Under the pieces are notes generated by a model that was not told where the DNA came from, did no database searches, and saw nothing but the letters and a program-made list of their open reading frames with translations. From positions 1-64,000 of IMG/VR virus record IMGVR_UViG_3300009104_000006: 64,000 bases of DNA; one strand, 5' to 3'. The position numbers were made by a program, and so were the translations under genes. This document shows, piece by piece, positions 1 to 7,039 of this stretch. Numbering within the stretch: position 1 is the stretch's first letter; each line of letters begins with the position of its first letter. The DNA is from a virus.

Positions 1-761
1 TCTCCCCACATCACTAATTCTTCAGTAGCGAGATTTCCACCGCTCCCCGGTATGAATGGGCAACCACCCATTCCTCCAATCGAAGAATCGAATTGTTCCA
101 CGCCACAATCGAAAGCAGCACTCAGATTATCCTTCATTCTGCCTCTTCTCTTACCATGATGGAGATGAAGGGCAATCTTAGCGTCTAACTCTTCTGTCCA
201 AGCCATCGTTTTGGTGATAAGAGGAGGGTTAGCCTTGCCGACCGTATCACATAGAACAATTGTAGAGCCCAATGTATCTGCCCAATCGAGCGCCTTCTCC
301 ATTAAGTTTCTTGGAATCTCGCCTGCAATAGGACAACCAAAAGAAGTGGAGAGATATACTCTGATGTTATCCTTCGGAACACCAGCAAGAGCATGGCAAT
401 AAGACGTGAAGATATGAGACATGGTTCTTCCGTGATTTCTCGTATTGAAGTAATCAGACGGTGAAAAGAAGACATTGTATTGGGTGACTCCTATATCCAT
501 TGCTCTCTCTATACCTTTTCTATTTGGAACGAGCATTCCTAATTCGCATTGAGACTGCAGCCAAGCCACTCTACTGAAAACCACTTCGCTATCAGCCATA
601 TTTGGAACCTTATCAGGATTCACCATAGCACCGACTTCAATCTTATCAATGCCCACTTGTGCTATCTTCTTGATGAGTTCTACTTTCTTATGAGTAGATG
701 TAATAGTGTCGCTACTTTGTAATCCGTCTCTCGGTCCCACTTCGTAAATGCTGAAGTCCAT
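1..761 (-). CDS. HMG-CoA lyase-like protein (3' end outside window)
   Basis: Open frame from an ATG at 761 running off the left edge; 253 codons are visible, against about 300 for the family. It begins with E-V-G-P-R-D-G-L-Q, the metal-binding DRE-TIM signature. It then has C-D-T-V-G-K-A-N-P, the metal-binding H-L-H, and D-S-S-I-G-G-M-G-G-C-P-F, which carries the active-site Cys of HMG-CoA lyases, followed by G-N-L-A-T-E-E-L. In the family the enzyme cleaves 3-hydroxy-3-methylglutaryl-CoA to acetyl-CoA and acetoacetate. All these residues are intact, so activity is likely. It lies 9 bases after the tagged ADP-ribosyltransferase-like gene and is the last visible gene of the run; it lacks the N-terminal tag. 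No strong ribosome-binding site is seen. A related DRE-TIM lyase or synthase is possible, but the GGCPF motif favours HMG-CoA lyase. Confidence 0.85.
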   Translation of the reverse strand, partial: MDFSIYEVGPRDGLQSSDTITSTHKKVELIKKIAQVGIDKIEVGAMVNPDKVPNMADSEVVFSRVAWLQSQCELGMLVPNRKGIERAMDIGVTQYNVFFSPSDYFNTRNHGRTMSHIFTSYCHALAGVPKDNIRVYLSTSFGCPIAGEIPRNLMEKALDWADTLGSTIVLCDTVGKANPPLITKTMAWTEELDAKIALHLHHGKRRGRMKDNLSAAFDCGVEQFDSSIGGMGGCPFIPGSGGNLATEELVMWG

Positions 762-770
762 AAAACGGAC

Positions 771-1217
771 TTAGACTGTCTTTTGATTTAGAGGAATCGG
801 CACCAGTCGTTCTCTTGGTATCGCATTAGGAAAATAAGGTATGCCTTGATACCTTTTCATATCCAATCCTCCCCCTCTTATTCCGAACATAGCAGGTGCT
901 TGATTTCTATCTTGACTTCTCCATCTGGCATACTCTGCTCCGCCTTGTGGGTCATTACTTGCATAAACGCCATGAGGATACCAATCTTGCACAGGCTTAC
1001 CTTGCAGTTGTGCTGCGGTCTGCTGCATATTCATCTGTGCTTCATATGGTAATTTAGGCTGTAATCCTTGAGTTCCAATTGCCGCAGCAGGACCAACAGT
1101 AGTCCCATGATATTGGGTTACAGGTCCATGTGGTGAGGGAAAATCGGGATGAAACTCGCCTAATGTGCTCTGACGGGTCTGTTTCAGCAAAAGCCACGCT
1201 TGGTTGAAGGGGGTCAT
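771..1217 (-). CDS. Tagged ADP-ribosyltransferase-like protein
   Basis: 148 aa from the ATG at 1217. An upstream GTG at 1229 is in frame, but the 1217 start places the shared tag MTPFNQAWLLLK at the very N-terminus. After the tag come Y-H-G-T-T (H37) with a following I-x-x-x-G-L, then H-G-V-Y-A-S-N-D-P (Y85) and A-E-Y-A. These are the usual first and second motifs of H-Y-[E/D] ADP-ribosyltransferase folds. E136 in I-P-R-E-R-L could be the third catalytic residue. In the family such enzymes move ADP-ribose from NAD to protein or nucleic acid; T4 Alt is a packaged example. The preceding gene's stop lies 9 bases before the ATG. The target is unknown. Confidence 0.6.
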   Translation of the reverse strand: MTPFNQAWLLLKQTRQSTLGEFHPDFPSPHGPVTQYHGTTVGPAAAIGTQGLQPKLPYEAQMNMQQTAAQLQGKPVQDWYPHGVYASNDPQGGAEYARWRSQDRNQAPAMFGIRGGGLDMKRYQGIPYFPNAIPRERLVPIPLNQKTV

Positions 1218-1225
1218 CCGTGAGT

Positions 1226-1696
1226 TCACTCCATGACTTTGACTGGTAAGGGCGTATCACCGTGACCACGAGCGAAGAGTTCAGCCATTCTATGTCTCCC
1301 TTCATGATATGTTTCAGGCTGAGAATCGGGAAAAACATATGGCATACCGAACTTGATGTCCTCTCCCGCTTGTGCTCTGTCCATCAACTCTTGATAGAAA
1401 GTATCATCTGACTCTCTTGGAGACTTTTTTCTTCCTAATGCGTCAATATATATACCGCCCTTTTCCTCTCCAGTAGTCATTTTTCCGTATTCACCGGGTG
1501 TTATGTGCTGAATCTCCCCCTGAGGAAAATTTAGACTGTGTCCTTTACTTGGGTCATCGGGAACGTAGCCGTATACATTCTCTTGTGACCTCCAATGGGG
1601 GTCATCTTCGCCTTGTGTAACAAAATTGATGTTGGGAATACCCGTTTCATAAATTGGTGCTTTAAGTAAAGCCCATGCTTGGTCGAAGGGGTTCAT
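1226..1696 (-). CDS. Tagged HEGRHR-motif protein (ParB-like fold), short form
   Basis: 156 aa; the ATG overlaps the previous stop as ATGA. It opens with MNPFDQAWALLK. The C-terminal part has a predicted strand F-G-M-P-Y-V-F-P, then Y-H-E-G-R-H-R-M-A-E-L (residues 130-140), then P-L-P-V-K-V. This layout resembles the small ParB/sulfiredoxin-like domain found in phage polyvalent proteins (dG-x-HR, then alternating strand). The next upstream gene has the same domain in a longer protein, so the two are probably paralogues. It could be a nuclease-like or nucleotide-binding fold. I cannot assign a reaction. Confidence 0.5.
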   Translation of the reverse strand: MNPFDQAWALLKAPIYETGIPNINFVTQGEDDPHWRSQENVYGYVPDDPSKGHSLNFPQGEIQHITPGEYGKMTTGEEKGGIYIDALGRKKSPRESDDTFYQELMDRAQAGEDIKFGMPYVFPDSQPETYHEGRHRMAELFARGHGDTPLPVKVME

Positions 1697-2403
1697 TGTT
1701 GTCCCTCCATGCTAAACATTTCGGGAGTGAGTTCCAAATTCCTTTCCTTATCATATTGCCCTCGTAGTTTCACACCAACTAAATCATCCATCATTTCTTG
1801 TGTGGCCGGATGAGGATATTCACCCCGATGTCCGCGATTATCGTCATAATCATCCGTTGAAATCTGCACAGGCACTGGCTCATCACCCATCAAATTATGA
1901 ATAGCCGCCATCCTGTGTCTCCCTTCGTGACCTATAACATTCCCCCTACTCACATTAAGATTTGGAATAAAAGTGGGCACGCCCGCCCTCATATTTTCCT
2001 CAATACCCTTGCCCGTCTTTGATTCTAAATAATGGCTAATATCAAGATTACCCTTTTCGTCGGCCCCGTAATATCCCGGCTCGTTCGTCGACGCCAAACT
2101 GAGAAAATCCGAGGGGCGCATCATAACTTTGCCCGCCATCCTACCAAACCACGGACTCCCACCCATCGGAAAATAATTCGGGACAATACGTTTGCTTTCC
2201 CAATCATGCCAATCGTCCCTCCAATGACTCGGCTTCTCGCCTAAATCCCTCGTTTGTGGAAAACCCTTTTCATCAAACCATTTTTTGTCCTCTTCATCTT
2301 CACCTGAATAAATCGGCTCATCCCTATCCCAAAATTCAGTCGGCCCAACTTTGTATCTCGCCATTTTGAGAACTTGCCACGCTTGGTCGAAGGGGGTCAC
2401 CAT
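1693..2403 (-). CDS. Tagged HEGRHR-motif protein, long form
   Basis: 236 aa, starting MVTPFDQAWQVLK; GGAGG precedes the ATG by six bases. The middle is rich in Trp and acidic residues. A P-S-D-F-L-S-L-A segment (residues 97-104) and G-V-P-T-F-I-P lead into G-H-E-G-R-H-R-M-A-A-I (158-168) and P-V-P-V-Q-I. The arrangement parallels the 156-aa neighbour and matches phage proteins in which an 'FL-LA' strand is followed by an EGRHR helix. I infer a ParB/sulfiredoxin-like fold. The partner or substrate is unknown. Confidence 0.5.
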   Translation of the reverse strand: MVTPFDQAWQVLKMARYKVGPTEFWDRDEPIYSGEDEEDKKWFDEKGFPQTRDLGEKPSHWRDDWHDWESKRIVPNYFPMGGSPWFGRMAGKVMMRPSDFLSLASTNEPGYYGADEKGNLDISHYLESKTGKGIEENMRAGVPTFIPNLNVSRGNVIGHEGRHRMAAIHNLMGDEPVPVQISTDDYDDNRGHRGEYPHPATQEMMDDLVGVKLRGQYDKERNLELTPEMFSMEGQQ

Positions 2404-3044
2404 CTAAAACCACCTCTTTTAATCCGCTCCTCTTCCTCACGTCGCCATTGACGATATGAGTCTGCGGCAGGATTCTTTACTTTCACTCTTTCATCATCAC
2501 GCGCTTTCCCCCATTCATGAGAATGACTCACCGTAGACAACGGATGCCTCAAAGCCTCGGCAGGGTCATGCCTTGAAGCCATTAGTTCATGGACTAACTG
2601 TAATTGAACCATAGGCTTAACATCCCCTTGTTTAAGACTCGCGTATGCATTTTTGAAAGCACTAATCATCTCAGGTGTATTCTGTATAGCCTCATGGGTG
2701 CTTTCATGAGCGGCTGCATCTATAACATTCTCCATCAAAGGTTGGTCATATTTCTTGTCATAAGTGTCCCAACTGGTATTTCTAAAATCATCAATCTTGG
2801 GGTCATAATTTATCCCAAAACGACCATCTACACCCTCATAATCGCCCGCCTTATTGGGCCAACCTCTATGTGCTAAATTGACTCTACCTACCGAATTACC
2901 TGTTACATCGGTGTTATAGAAGCCCGGTGAAAAATCTCGGATAGGCAACGGATAGTGTTCTATCTCATCCTTAAACGGACTCTCTTCCGAATCAAGGAGA
3001 AATTCGGTTTTCAGCAAAAGCCACGCTTGGTTGAAGGGGTTCAT
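2397..3044 (-). CDS. Tagged putative zinc metalloprotease (HExxH)
   Basis: 215 aa; starts MNPFNQAWLLLK at an ATGA overlap with the preceding gene. The body holds A-A-H-E-S-T-H-E-A-I, an HExxH zinc-binding motif at H113-H117 within a predicted helix. A later helix, V-H-E-L-M-A-S (about residue 167), could supply the third ligand. HExxH is the hallmark of zincin metallopeptidases, so a protein-cutting role is plausible. The motif is short and can arise by chance, but its helix context is right. The last codons overlap the next gene by seven bases. Confidence 0.45.
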   Translation of the reverse strand: MNPFNQAWLLLKTEFLLDSEESPFKDEIEHYPLPIRDFSPGFYNTDVTGNSVGRVNLAHRGWPNKAGDYEGVDGRFGINYDPKIDDFRNTSWDTYDKKYDQPLMENVIDAAAHESTHEAIQNTPEMISAFKNAYASLKQGDVKPMVQLQLVHELMASRHDPAEALRHPLSTVSHSHEWGKARDDERVKVKNPAADSYRQWRREEEERIKRGGFRW

Positions 3045-3697
3045 CTTTGCCCCCTATGCGGCCAATTACTTCTATCCTTGTGTTTCGCCCACATTCTTTC
3101 AGCATTATTGGTTTGGTTATCATCGCGCACAATTACATGACCTCCTCGTGTCTCCCTGTCGAGAACATCAGCAGCCATATCATACATGGCAGTCCCATGA
3201 CCCTGATGTTTGTAATTATCCAACATTATCATATAATCCATCAAACTGATGTCTGAATGTTCAGGATTATCTTTTTTCCAATCTTCAAATCCTTTCACTC
3301 TTCTCATTGGTCCAGCATCCTTGACTCTCGGCATACCTATCATGTTCCTGTTGGCGAAGTTATTATCGCTTTCTTGAGGTCGAAAGGAAGCCTCTGCTAT
3401 TGAGTGCCTGTAACCGTCATCGACCCATTCTTTTGGCACATCGCCCACATCATGATTAGGTGGTAAAATGTTCATGTTTATCGTCGGATATGAAAATCTC
3501 CCATACGCCGTGTCTGTTTCGGCATGATTGATGTCAGCCACCATCGGGTGCATCTCGCCAGTCTCAGGATGCTTGAAGTCAGCGACATAGCGAACGTTCT
3601 CATCCCCCTCATTATCTTGCCACGTGTCGCGCCTTTCTAAACTACCATCGACCATAGGTGCTTTGAGAAAAGTCCACGCTCGGTTGAAAGGGGTCAT
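3041..3697 (-). CDS. Tagged GNAT-type acetyltransferase-like protein
   Basis: 218 aa; starts MTPFNRAWTFLK, with GGAGG six bases before the ATG and an ATGA overlap with the upstream gene. The C-terminal third contains K-H-Q-G-H-G-T-A-M-Y-D (H164-G168), which fits the acetyl-CoA phosphate-binding motif (Q/R-x-x-G-x-G/A) of GNAT enzymes. It is followed by a helix, a strand V-I-V-R and N-x-x-x-x-x-M-W, where GNATs often have N...A...Y/W. An acetyl transfer to protein, peptide or small molecule is likely; the acceptor is unknown. Confidence 0.5.
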   Translation of the reverse strand: MTPFNRAWTFLKAPMVDGSLERRDTWQDNEGDENVRYVADFKHPETGEMHPMVADINHAETDTAYGRFSYPTINMNILPPNHDVGDVPKEWVDDGYRHSIAEASFRPQESDNNFANRNMIGMPRVKDAGPMRRVKGFEDWKKDNPEHSDISLMDYMIMLDNYKHQGHGTAMYDMAADVLDRETRGGHVIVRDDNQTNNAERMWAKHKDRSNWPHRGQR

Positions 3698-5214
3698 TGG
3701 AAGCCTCCGGGTATTCTCTCAGCCATATCATCTCTGGAAATCGGTCCCAGCACGTGGTTGCGATTCTTATCATAGAAGGTATACATCCCATCTCTCTGTT
3801 CCCATCCCATTATGTTGTCTGCTGCACCATCAGGCATCAATCCTTGAATAAATGCATTTGGTAAATGCCCCCACTCTCGGTTGTGTTTGTTTCCATAGTA
3901 TTGCGGGGTCCAGTTTTTCGGCACACCCCCAGTAACGAGTTGCTCTGGTGGAAAATCCCCCTCAATATAGGCCTCTGCTCCTTCTGCAGAATGCCCAGTG
4001 TTAGCAAATTGCCCCGTCATTTTAGACGGGTCTCCTCTTACTCCTACCCATTGACTGACCTCACTATCGTTTCCTCCAAAGCCCACTGGCTTTACACGGT
4101 CTGTTTTTTCCTTCGATGAGTCACGGAGTCCTCCAAATTCCCTGCTTAAGTAGGCATCAACGTCATCAATTGCAGGCGCAGGAGACATAAAATTACCAAG
4201 ATAAGGATTTTCTTCGTCATGATAAGTCGAATCACCTATCTGGACCGGTGGCCCCGCTTCAAAAGGCATCCTCTTGCCATAATCTACTCTGCGAGGGTCA
4301 TGCTCGTGCTCCCACATCTGAGAATCTTCATGCATTTCGCGCCCTTTAATTCCCCGTTTTCGCGCATCCATCGCATGTTCGGGGTTCATATATCGTAAAG
4401 CGCTAACTGGTTCCACGCCCTCCCAACCAGTAGTCCTATCGAGACTCCAATCGTGCTCAGGTAAAATGCTATCACGAGAAGTCTCTGGATTGAGAATGGG
4501 GCTAAAAGGCATAGCATAATGCCTCGGTAGTTCTCTGTCTTCGCTAAATCCTAACTCTTCTAACTTGTTCCAATTGTTATTGATATCGGGATTAAACTTA
4601 ATTGAGTTGGCCCGCATCTCATCATAGGTTATCTGCCCCGCATGATAAGCACGGAGAGACTGTTCTCTTTTGTTAGCCAAATCTTCCAGATGAGCAACTT
4701 GTTCAGGAAGAGTTCTCGATACTGGTTGGTCTCTTAGATACCATTTTTCTTGAGGCGTAAGAAGTAAGCCATCTTCACCAAACCATTCCTTCCGTTGTTT
4801 AGATGTCGGTGAGCGATACGAAATCCGCTCTTCATTCCCTCTAAGCCTGTGTAGCCTTTCCGCCCATTCCCTTGCTTTTGCTTTGTTTTGTGCGTCAATA
4901 TGGTCCTGAGTCACTGGGAACGACAAACCGTCACCTTGATTCAGAAGCCTCTCGTGCACAACCTCATCGAGCCCCCAAGGCGCAAATGTCTTTAGTTCAT
5001 CCATCTCATTTGCGAACTCGTGAGGGTAATGTTCGTGATTTTTGGGCAACAAATACATCTTTACCGAGTTAGGAACCTCATCGTAGCGACGAAACCTCTC
5101 TAATTTTTCAAAAATTTTATTGTCCCTTCTCGGCACTGGTTTTGGCTTCATTCCCCATTGGTCTAACGTAGTCTGAGCCTTCAGAATATCGAATGCACTG
5201 TCGATAGGGTCCAC
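3694..5214 (-). CDS. Large tagged protein of unknown function
   Basis: 506 aa if translation starts at the GTG at 5214. The frame is open to 5271, but only this start places MDPIDSAFDILK at the N-terminus, matching the tag of the downstream genes. The body is hydrophilic and rich in Trp, Arg, Asp and Pro, with several W-x-x-x-x-Y stretches; I see no catalytic motif, membrane segment or signal peptide. The C-terminus has M-Y-T-F-Y-D, a short beta-hairpin-like piece. As first gene of the leftward run it is probably abundant. Its size and composition would suit an internal virion protein, but that is a guess. Confidence 0.55.
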   Translation of the reverse strand: MDPIDSAFDILKAQTTLDQWGMKPKPVPRRDNKIFEKLERFRRYDEVPNSVKMYLLPKNHEHYPHEFANEMDELKTFAPWGLDEVVHERLLNQGDGLSFPVTQDHIDAQNKAKAREWAERLHRLRGNEERISYRSPTSKQRKEWFGEDGLLLTPQEKWYLRDQPVSRTLPEQVAHLEDLANKREQSLRAYHAGQITYDEMRANSIKFNPDINNNWNKLEELGFSEDRELPRHYAMPFSPILNPETSRDSILPEHDWSLDRTTGWEGVEPVSALRYMNPEHAMDARKRGIKGREMHEDSQMWEHEHDPRRVDYGKRMPFEAGPPVQIGDSTYHDEENPYLGNFMSPAPAIDDVDAYLSREFGGLRDSSKEKTDRVKPVGFGGNDSEVSQWVGVRGDPSKMTGQFANTGHSAEGAEAYIEGDFPPEQLVTGGVPKNWTPQYYGNKHNREWGHLPNAFIQGLMPDGAADNIMGWEQRDGMYTFYDKNRNHVLGPISRDDMAERIPGGFQ

Positions 5215-5353
5215 TGCACTCACGAATGACGGAAAGCGGTCAACCTCTTTGACGTTTCGATGAATAAACAATTGATAAATGAAACAAAGTCGCTTTGCGC
5301 GTGGATTATCTGTTTTTGTGAAAATTTTCTCCAGCGCTGTGCGTGACTATAGA

Positions 5354-5482
5354 GCGGTATGCTATTGCGGTATGCCCTATTGCTCCGGCTAAGGCTGCGG
5401 TATGCCCTGCGGTATGCACCACTGCGGCGGTGCAGTTTCCACACCATCTTGCGGTATGCCCTGCGGTATGCTTGCGGTATGC
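5354..5482. repeat. Cluster of seven GCGGTATGC repeats
   Basis: Seven exact copies of GCGGTATGC, all in the same orientation, at 5354, 5367, 5397, 5409, 5451, 5463 and 5474. Spacings of 11 to 13 bases recur, close to one helical turn, which suggests sites for an oligomeric DNA-binding protein. Most copies are preceded by T (TGCGGTATGC). Two more exact copies lie at 5732 and 5744, 12 bases apart, next to a variant GCGGTTTGC at 5719. The most likely role is an origin or operator array. Confidence 0.7.
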
Positions 5483-5718
5483 TATTGCTTTCGTGCGCTC
5501 ATATGACCGGCACACCCGCAAGCGGTGTGCCTCTCGCGTGTGCCGCAAGACGGCACTACGCTCGCACTATGCACCCATATACGCTCGTTTGCTAAGGGTC
5601 AAGGCTACAACAAAACCGCTATACTGCGCGGCTACGCCTTAACATCAACGCCAGCCCTTGCACCGCTTTGGATTCCCCACCCATGTGGTTGGTCGTATCA
5701 AATACACCTCTCCCCTAC

Positions 5719-5752
5719 GCGGTTTGCTTTTGCGGTATGCTACTGCGGTATG
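5719..5752. repeat. Second cluster of GCGGTATGC repeats
   Basis: GCGGTTTGC (5719-5727, one mismatch), GCGGTATGC (5732-5740) and GCGGTATGC (5744-5752), spaced 13 and 12 bases, in the same orientation as the larger cluster. It ends 70 bases before the first 24-bp promoter, so it could also regulate that promoter. Confidence 0.65.
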
Positions 5753-5822
5753 CTCCGAATCCTCTCGCATCACGCCTTGCGTCGCACGTAAGAGTAAGTA
5801 AATCCGCCCCCTTCTTTCATGC

Positions 5823-5846
5823 TTTGGTATTTAAACGAAGATAGTA
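5823..5846 (+). promoter_or_regulatory. Viral promoter element, copy 1
   Basis: TTTGGTATTTAAACGAAG followed by ATAGTA. TATTTAAA is a good archaeal TATA box. The element is repeated almost unchanged at nine sites, always at the head of a rightward gene group. Here it stands 34 bases before the preferred start of the orphan basic protein gene. Confidence 0.85.
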
Positions 5847-5880
5847 TAGTGTATTTGCCGGACAACGGCGGAGAATGAAA

Positions 5881-6636
5881 ATGAATATGACAAGGAAACT
5901 GACAATGATTATGAAAGATTTGGTGGATGCTCTCATCCGAGTATGGGGGGGAGAGAGTATAACTCTCGACTTCGACTGCTCCGGTGCGGCACCCGTCAAG
6001 GTTGGCTCAACACGAGCCGATGGAACGATTGTAGGCCCATACAAGCCTACCAAGACCCAAGCCAAGAATGCCCTGCATAGATACATCAAGGATGCGGTTG
6101 CTAACCAAAAGGCAGCCAGCAACCTGCCGGTCAAGTGCGACCATGCTGGTGCAATCAAGGCGAGCAAGGTCAAATTCACACCATCAGCAAAGACGGGCAA
6201 AGTGCCTGTGCTTGCTTACCACATGAACAAACTGCACGGCGATGCGAAGCGTGCTTTGAAGGCGAGCAAGCGACAGGCTGGACTTGAGAAGGCCATCGCT
6301 GACGGCGGCGTGTGGATAGCACGCGGTGTCTTCGACAAGAATGGCGACATTCGTGGCTACCCAAGCCAAAAGAAGGCAGCCGCAGCATGGTGTCGCACCT
6401 TCATCCCACCTACGGATGGAGTGCAGTGGTTCGAGCGAGAGGATGCAAAAGACCTACGAAAGGTCGGTCGCACCCACACTCAGCGAGCGGCTTGGCTCAT
6501 CATGGATGGCCTCACCATCACCACTGAGGGCGGACTCAGCCAAGACGAGGTAGTCCTCATGGCCGCAAAGGAGTTCGGCTTCAAGGGCAAGACGGTGAAG
6601 GGCGCACAGGCGTTCCTTGACCGCAACGTCGCTTGA
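5881..6636 (+). CDS. Basic Ala/Lys-rich orphan protein
   Basis: 251 aa from the ATG at 5881, chosen because GGAG at 5870-5873 lies seven bases upstream; ATGs at 5875 and 5887 are also in frame. The protein is strongly basic, with Lys/Ala-rich helical stretches in the middle and a predicted mixed alpha/beta C-terminus ending in a helix of about 20 residues. I recognise no family. The gene is much richer in G+C than the coding regions around it and sits alone between an origin-like repeat region and a terminator, with its own promoter. DNA binding, perhaps at the adjacent repeats, is a reasonable guess. It may have been acquired from another source. Confidence 0.7.
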   Translation: MNMTRKLTMIMKDLVDALIRVWGGESITLDFDCSGAAPVKVGSTRADGTIVGPYKPTKTQAKNALHRYIKDAVANQKAASNLPVKCDHAGAIKASKVKFTPSAKTGKVPVLAYHMNKLHGDAKRALKASKRQAGLEKAIADGGVWIARGVFDKNGDIRGYPSQKKAAAAWCRTFIPPTDGVQWFEREDAKDLRKVGRTHTQRAAWLIMDGLTITTEGGLSQDEVVLMAAKEFGFKGKTVKGAQAFLDRNVA

Positions 6637-6639
6637 ATA

Positions 6640-6891
6640 GGCTCACACCGACTACGCAACCGCCCCCTGTCCAAGCGGCAGGGGTGCGGCAACACCCTCA
6701 CAAACAGGGGGGCAGGGCGCGACCAGCCAGCGATGGCGGCGATGCCCTGTCCTCCTACCCACACGAACCTGCTGATGTCCTTTGGTGGTGCTTAGGACTT
6801 GCCCGTTGGCTACAACCAACGGGAGCGGCGTGATATGGGGAGCGCACCTCCCACCCTCGCCCCGCACTCGCGGGGTGGGGGCATTTTTTTT
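6640..6891 (+). ncRNA. Hairpin-rich 3' region or small structured RNA (candidate)
   Basis: This GC-rich stretch after the orphan gene holds several strong stems: CCCCTG (6664-6669) with CAGGGG (6679-6684); GGCAGGGC (6711-6718) with GCCCTGTC (6744-6751, one wobble pair); and CCCGTTGG (6802-6809) with CCAACGGG (6816-6823), eight perfect pairs and a six-base loop. It ends in a terminator hairpin and eight T. No good reading frame crosses it. I see no RNase P, SRP or tRNA signature. It is either a stable small RNA or a protective 3' untranslated region. Confidence 0.45.
6860..6891 (+). terminator. Hairpin plus T8 terminator
   Basis: CCCCGC (6860-6865), a four-base loop, GCGGGG (6870-6875), a G-rich spacer, then eight T at 6884-6891. 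T-runs alone stop archaeal RNA polymerase; the hairpin would also stop bacterial polymerase. It closes the unit that starts at the promoter at 5823. Confidence 0.75.
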
Positions 6892-6944
6892 GGCTTGGCT
6901 TCATGCTACACGCGCGGGCTAAGTCAGACCGCAGACTGTATGGT

Positions 6945-7039
6945 ATCTGAGAGCAGACCGCAGCCGTATGCGTGGGCTATCTGAGCAGACCGCAGGGCAT
7001 CTGAGAGCAGACCGCAGGGCATCTGAGAGCAGACGGCGG
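6945..7039. repeat. Direct repeats ATCTGAGAGCAGACCGCAG
   Basis: Copies at 6945-6963 (exact), 6979-6995 (two bases shorter), 6999-7017 (exact) and 7021-7039 (degraded at the end), with a partial copy GTCAGACCGCAG at 6923-6934. The last three are packed at about 20-base spacing. The array follows the T8 terminator and precedes the second promoter. It does not look like CRISPR: the units are too short and the spacers almost absent. A protein-binding array is the best guess. Confidence 0.6.

Larger units (their letters stand above)
5214..5822. other. Divergent intergenic region, candidate origin
   Basis: About 600 bases without a convincing gene, between the leftward tagged genes and the first rightward promoter. 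The left part (5215-5340) is AT-rich and probably holds the leftward promoter, although no copy of the 24-bp element is present. From 5354 on it is GC-rich and dominated by copies of GCGGTATGC. Several open frames cross it, but they are made of translated repeat (poly Leu-Arg-Tyr-Ala) and are not genes. Iterated sites at a divergence point are typical of replication origins or control regions. Confidence 0.5.

Noticed and set aside
5306-5791. Several open frames of 75-99 codons on both strands
   Set aside because: They are translations of the GCGGTATGC repeats and GC-rich spacer, have low-complexity Leu/Arg/Tyr/Ala content and no ribosome sites.
6945-7039. CRISPR array
   Set aside because: Units are 17-19 bases, spacers are absent or 1-15 bases, and no cas genes are near; the Cas4-like nuclease is a replication gene here.
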